The notes under the pieces: generated by a model
Database searches by the model: none
What the model saw: only the letters and a program-made list of their open reading frames with translations
Told to the model about the DNA's origin: nothing
From: Epiperipatus broadwayi
Taxonomy: Eukaryota; Onychophora; Udeonychophora; Euonychophora; Peripatidae
Assembly: GCA_028023455.1 (NCBI GenBank)
Contig: JAQFVV010000072.1
Location: forward strand, 332,501 to 396,500
Direction of reading: 5' to 3'
DNA: 64,000 bases
Translations under genes and position numbers: made by a program
Shown: positions 59,541 through 64,000 of the stretch, piece by piece
Layout of the letters: every line of letters starts with the position of its first letter
Numbering within the stretch: position 1 is the first letter of the stretch

Positions 59541-60335
59541 CTGGTTGAAATCTCTGTATGTTCCTTTATGACATTTTAGTAATAGGTAAAGTATCTAAAT
59601 AATCAAGATACAGAATTTATTTAGAATTACATCACAATTTTAAAAGAAATTTTTAGGCTTTTATGTCAAATATTTTGTTTTAAAAATTATATAGCATTTA
59701 AATTTGAAAAAGTAAAATGTTCATTTATTTATTTTTAAAAAGCAACCATAAAAAAAAAAAAAATGTTCATTTATAAATTTTAAATTTATATTAATTCGTT
59801 TTTAAAAATATGTCTCTCCGTTCCAGGGTTAAGAACAGAATGTCTAAATTGGATATTAAAACAAACATTTGAACATTAATATGAAAAAAAAATCATATTC
59901 ACTTGAATAATTGCTTTTTTAAAATCTTTTAAGTTTTATGAAGAATCTTCGGTCTTCATTTGATAGCAAATTATGAATAATCGAAGATCTTTTGACACAA
60001 AGTTTTCTCTCAACTATATTATTACCGTATTTTCCTTTGATCATCAATGTTTCATATACATCAAAATAATTACTAATGATGGAAAATAAATAACTGAGCA
60101 ATAAATAGATATTTTTAAAAATTATTGTAAGCTTGATTTGTTTTTTTTTTAATTTGCAATTGTAAAAAAGGTTTTAACTTTAAATAAAATATCGTCATTA
60201 GGGTATGGAGAATAACGAAAAAAAATTACGGAATGATTTATCAAGTAGCAAATAAAATTAATTTTAGAAAGATAAAGTATTCTATGGTATGAGGGAATTA
60301 TATATTGACCATGAGGAAAATCATAAAAGTCGTCA
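59541..60335. other. A+T-rich DNA, no gene seen
   Basis: Homopolymer-rich, no recognised feature. Confidence 0.5.
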
Positions 60336-60585
60336 GTTTTCAATATTTAGGGTCCATCATTGATCTGAAAAAGAATTTATAAATGAGACAAGCAATAGGA
60401 ATCTGAAACACAGCTTTATGAAGGATTAATATATTGTTGAAGATCTTATATATGATAACTTAATAGAAAGTAACATTATATAGAAGTATTGATAAAATAA
60501 AGAAAAAACAACCGACTGTTAGCAAGAGAAATGAATTATTAAGATTAGTGATTGGATCAAGACTGGAAAAAAGGACAAACTGATT
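60336..60585 (+). pseudogene. LINE RT thumb fragment
   Basis: One frame with several stops reads FQYLGSIIDLKKNL, then MRQAIGI, RINILLKILYM and KVTLYRSIDK: the YLGS...I and following helical connector of LINE reverse transcriptases, past motif C. It is cut off by the H2 repeat that begins near 60600. Confidence 0.5.
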
Positions 60586-60595
60586 CAGAAAAGGG

Positions 60596-61312
60596 TGTTA
60601 AACCACTAAACATCACAGGATCACCATTCTTTATGCTTACACAAGCTGTTTACATAGAGGCAAAAAATCTCCATACAGTAGCTCCACACAGTGCAAGCCA
60701 GAGTAATCAATGGATGCAAGAATATTTGTGCATAAAATCCCTATCTAGTGCCTACTCATCCAATATCCCCACACTAATTTTTAGGTTGTGCATAATTTCT
60801 AGCTTGTGGCTTTCATCAGAGAGGAGCCTTGGATCTAAGGGCACTGCATCTAGATCTTAGGATCTAATGCAACCCTCCAGGAGCTATCTTTTACCCTATT
60901 AACTAATGATAAATCTCTGAGACCAAAATGAAAACACAATGTTTTCAATTCAAGTTCATTAGCTTGTATAGTTATATAGATCTGAACTCCGTTCAGAATC
61001 CTTACTTTTTGGTGTCTCTGGTTCTTTAGTAACCACAGTCCCCATAAACCTATTGAGCAGTATTGGTATTAAACCACTAAACATCATATGATCACTATTC
61101 TTTATGCTTACACAAGCTGTTTACACAGAGGCTAAATGCTCCATACAGTGGCACCACAAGCTAGAAACTAGTCAAAGTTAGAAACTAGTGTAGGCATATT
61201 AGATGAGTAGGCACTAGATAGAGATTTTATGCACAAACCTCCTTGAATCCATTGATTACCCTGGCTTGCACTGAGTGGCACTATTGTATGGAGAGTTTAG
61301 CTTCTGTGTAAT
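60596..61312. repeat. H2 repeats, one long and one short copy in tandem
   Basis: Long copy 60596-61072 with the full internal block (GCAACCCTCCAGGAGC, TTTTGGTGTCTCTGGTTCTT). Its hammerhead (about 60790-60832, minus strand) keeps CTGATGA but is split from stem III by an inserted segment. Short foldback copy 61073-61312 keeps only fragments (AGAAACTAGTC repeated twice). The copies insert into or beside a LINE relic. Confidence 0.7.
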
Positions 61313-61369
61313 CAGAAAAGTGGATGAAACAAAAACAATATAAAAATTATTGGAGAACAGTTCTCTTTA

Positions 61370-61690
61370 TTCTATTCCACAACATTCTAGCATAAGCTTG
61401 AGTAATTAATAGATACCAGATACAATGCATTATCTTTATGACCACTCTGGGTTCTAGATTTTGCTTTCATTAATAAGGACTAGTATTCAAAGTAGGTGTT
61501 AATGTACTCATTCAACTAGAAGCCATCTTTTACAATATTGAAACTAGTAGTGTGAAATTTTAAAAAATCTATAGTTTTGAACCCAAGCCAACTCCTTGCA
61601 TAATTACACTGATGTGCTACCAGATTAACTTCTATGTTTTAAAGACCAGATTTATATCAACTATAGGATTCTTTTGTATCCTGGCCTAAA
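61370..61690. repeat. Highly diverged H2 copy
   Basis: Colinear with H2 landmarks: AAGCTTGAGTAATTAATAGATACCAG, a decayed hammerhead near 61450-61485 (TTAATGAAAGC...CTAGAACCCAG on the minus strand), GAAGCCATCTTTTACA, and TTAAAGACCAGATT-like end. An old member of the family. Confidence 0.5.
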
Positions 61691-62149
61691 AAATTAAAAT
61701 CAACAGTATAACAAGACTTTGTCAAATGCTTGGTATCCTTCTAAGAGTAGTTCTCTTCATCATATTCTAACCATCCTCTGAAAATATACAAATGAGTCGG
61801 CATTCAAAACCTTATTGCTTTTTTTTATTAATTTCAGGAATGATCTTTAATAGTAAGAAGAATACAAATTTAGATTTTAACATAAATACATTAGTTCCAA
61901 ATTTATATCTTAATTCTGATTGATGAAAGCTAAAACCATGAATTAATTTTGAAATACTTATAATTCTATACCAGGCTAATGATTATTCAAACTTACATTA
62001 GATGTCTTCAGAGTAAAATGATGCAGTCGAGTAAACATGTAAAACATGTAATATTGTTATCAATATTAGTCATTGAAAAATGAAAGTTATGGTGTTTAGT
62101 TATGGTCCTTATAAATGAGTAAAACTGAATATGAGAACTGATGATCAAT
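61691..62149. other. No gene seen
   Basis: A+T-rich gap between repeats. Confidence 0.45.
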
Positions 62150-62300
62150 GAAAAAAGCAGAGAAATAAAAGAAGACCAAGGAAAAATGGGAATGAAGATT
62201 TAATAAACAGTATGAGAAGGAATGGTGTATCAGAGATTCATGTTCTGGACAGAGAGAAATGGAATAGAAAATCTGAAAGACATTATTGAGGACAGTTTCA
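62150..62300 (+). pseudogene. LINE C-terminal fragment
   Basis: One frame reads RNKRRPRKNGNEDLINSM then REKWNRKSERHY, like the G/K-R-P-R-x-W...DR..W C-terminal block of animal LINE polyproteins. It may belong to the same dead LINE as 60336-60585, split by the H2 insertions. Short and diverged. Confidence 0.4.
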
Positions 62301-63274
62301 ATATTTATGAAATCCTAAAGAAGAAACTTTATGATAAATGTCATACCCCTAACCAACGTCATCAGGTCATTGGTCTTTCCTACGCGTATCAGTTGAGAAA
62401 GAGATAAATTGAAGCTAAAGGTTTCTGGAAGAGTAATGATAGTGACTCAAATGAAAGGACTGTCCTTAGCCTTATATTTCGTTGTTCTAATATCACCGAA
62501 CCTCTTAGGCCACCATAATAAACAAATTACCTTAGTCTTATAGTGTCCATCCTATGTATCACATTATTAAGCAGTTTCATTCTGCTTTATTCTGTACTTC
62601 TTTTTAAAAGTATCAATTAATTAAACAACATTTACATATTTGTGAATTATGATGAATATCACAGCATAGAATTATTTTAATGTAATATATGTCATTAAAC
62701 TTATAATTTCATTGTGAAACATTTTTCACATCTGTGACCTGAAAAGGTTTCTTGCTTTATGCAATTCAGTATAGCTACGATTCTGGTGGATCTGACAAAG
62801 TGCACTCGGCCATGTCTAAGTTGCAAAAAACAAAATTGTATCCCAAATATTTGCATTCAAATCACAAATACATGAAATTTTGACATTGCTTAACAAATTG
62901 TATTAAATTATGCCTATGTGTGTGTGTGTGCTCTTATTCATGTTATTTGATATAAAGCAAAGTATCAAACTATACATAAGAATACAAACTAATTAATAGC
63001 TAATTCTTTGTAATAATGCCTTAGAAAAAGCTATTAACCAGTTCACCAAACCAGTATACAGTATTTTAGTCCATAATTTTATTTTATCAAAAACCCAATT
63101 TAAGTCATTAAAAAGAGAAAGAAGGAAAAGAAGGAATTATGAAAAATAAAATAATAAAATCCAAGTCTCTGTCAAATGTCTCAGTTTCAAAAGATAAAAT
63201 TAAAGTAAAAAAAAAAAACATTACCAAAAAAAAAAAAGACATTGCAAATATAAAGAAATTTTTGGTTTTAGGTA
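62301..63274. other. No gene seen
   Basis: A+T-rich with a (TG)n run near 62920. The 90-codon frame from 63139 is poly-lysine low complexity running into an H1 copy and is not a gene. Confidence 0.55.
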
Positions 63275-63652
63275 AGAGTATGAGGGGTCAGAATGACTTG
63301 AGGTCAACCATGGGTATGGCAATAATATTGGCATCAACATGGGATTTGAGCCTTCCATTGTCAGATTTCAATGGTATTGATGGTGAAGAGTTGGAGACTG
63401 GAGTTGATTGAAGCCTGTCCATTAAAGTATGAGAGTTTGGTATTTTATTATAAACTGAGCACTGCTTATATGTATATGTGTGAGAGATGAGAATCTGGAC
63501 CAAATGACAAGGACTGGTTCAGCATGAAATACATATATTGGTGAACATTTACCTTTTCTACATTGATGTGGTCATGTGTATCAGTGGTATGAGATAGTAA
63601 GGATAGTTGAAGGGTGCTTGAAAGTCTGAGTTCCAATCCCTTATAATTATAT
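63275..63652 (+). repeat. H1 single copy with dead hammerhead and tRNA-like boxes
   Basis: Colinear with the H1 monomer from AGGGGTCAGA to a box-B-like CTGAGTTCCAATCCC near 63628, with box-A-like CAGTGGTATGAGATAGTAAGG about 45 bases before. The hammerhead (63491-63546) keeps stem I, loop GGTTC and GAAATACATAT but the core CTGATGA is now ATGACAA. Single copy with no flanking duplication recognised. Confidence 0.65.
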
Positions 63653-64000
63653 TTTTATAAATTAGTTAAATACTGAAATAAATAGCCAAAAACATTCATT
63701 GTTGTTGAAAAAATATATGACTGTCATTTGGTGAGTGAACTTAATATATACATATGTATATTTTTTCATACATTTAGTTTTCTTTCTCCAGTAGAACTAT
63801 AGTTAGTCTCAATAATGAAAAGTTATAGAGCCTTCCAAATACTTTTGACCAAAGAAACATGCAAACTTTGAAAGAATAAACTAATGAAAAACAATATGTA
63901 GTTGATGTAATTCATCATATCAAGTATTTCTAATTTACATATTAACTTTAAAAGACATTTTGAACAGATCAGTTAGTCTGTCATTTGCAAATATAATTTG
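63653..64000. other. No gene seen
   Basis: A+T-rich end of the window. Confidence 0.5.

Noticed and set aside
63139-63411. 90-codon frame rich in lysine
   Set aside because: Low-complexity poly-A sequence running into an H1 repeat copy.

Overview
The window is a strongly A+T-rich piece of an animal nuclear genome, full of (TA)n tracts. I found no convincing host exon, no complete host gene and nothing prokaryotic. Almost everything recognisable is a retroelement or a short non-autonomous repeat. Penelope-like elements, several non-LTR retrotransposons (one RTE-like), a Ty3-type RNase H, tRNA-derived SINEs and hammerhead-bearing repeats together suggest an invertebrate, plausibly a lophotrochozoan such as a mollusc. 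That placement is inference.

The main theme is self-cleaving RNA. At least four unrelated repeat families carry a type I hammerhead ribozyme (HHR) fold, and all have a very short, self-complementary stem III (AUACGUAU, ACUAGU, ACCGGU, ACCAUGGU). Family H1 is a tandem unit of about 470 bp (1.36-2.38 kb, 15.75-16.42 kb; single copies near 3.3, 14.2 and 63.3 kb) that also has tRNA-like box A and B sequences. Family H2 is a foldback repeat (13.0, 47.8, 50.7-51.4, 57.5-58.3, 60.6-61.7 kb). Family H3 is a 95-bp unit inside a foldback (38.6-39.0 kb). Family H4 is a decayed foldback (51.9-52.2 kb). A fifth, decayed HHR-like motif follows the Penelope GIY-YIG endonuclease at 11.8 kb. Architecture and 12-15-bp target duplications resemble metazoan retrozymes, probably moved by Penelope-like or LINE enzymes (inference).

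Layout: 1-8.7 kb H1 array, SINE heads and AT-rich DNA. 8.7-12.5 kb: a pair of inverted repeats enclosing two head-to-head Penelope fragments; one arm holds a tRNA-Gly SINE that the other lacks. 13-16.4 kb: H2 copy, a LINE RT relic split by a (TA)n palindrome, second H1 array. 18-19 kb: Penelope relic and tRNA-Gly SINE. 20.3-32.1 kb: an 11.8-kb composite LTR retroelement with 2.64-kb LTRs and a 4-bp GTAT target duplication, inserted into the endonuclease region of a LINE that resumes at 32.15 kb and runs to 35.4 kb. 38.6-39.0 kb: H3. 39.8-41.0 kb: 5'-truncated RTE-like LINE with an intact 365-codon ORF and 12-bp target duplications. 45.8-46.9 kb: another LINE relic. 50.7-61.7 kb: H2 and H4 foldbacks, with a promoter-like cluster near 53.2 kb. 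60.3-62.3 kb: LINE relics. 63.3 kb: last H1 copy.

The genes do not form a host pathway. They form a retroelement community in which Penelope and LINE relics lie beside small ribozyme-bearing and tRNA-derived parasites that encode no protein.
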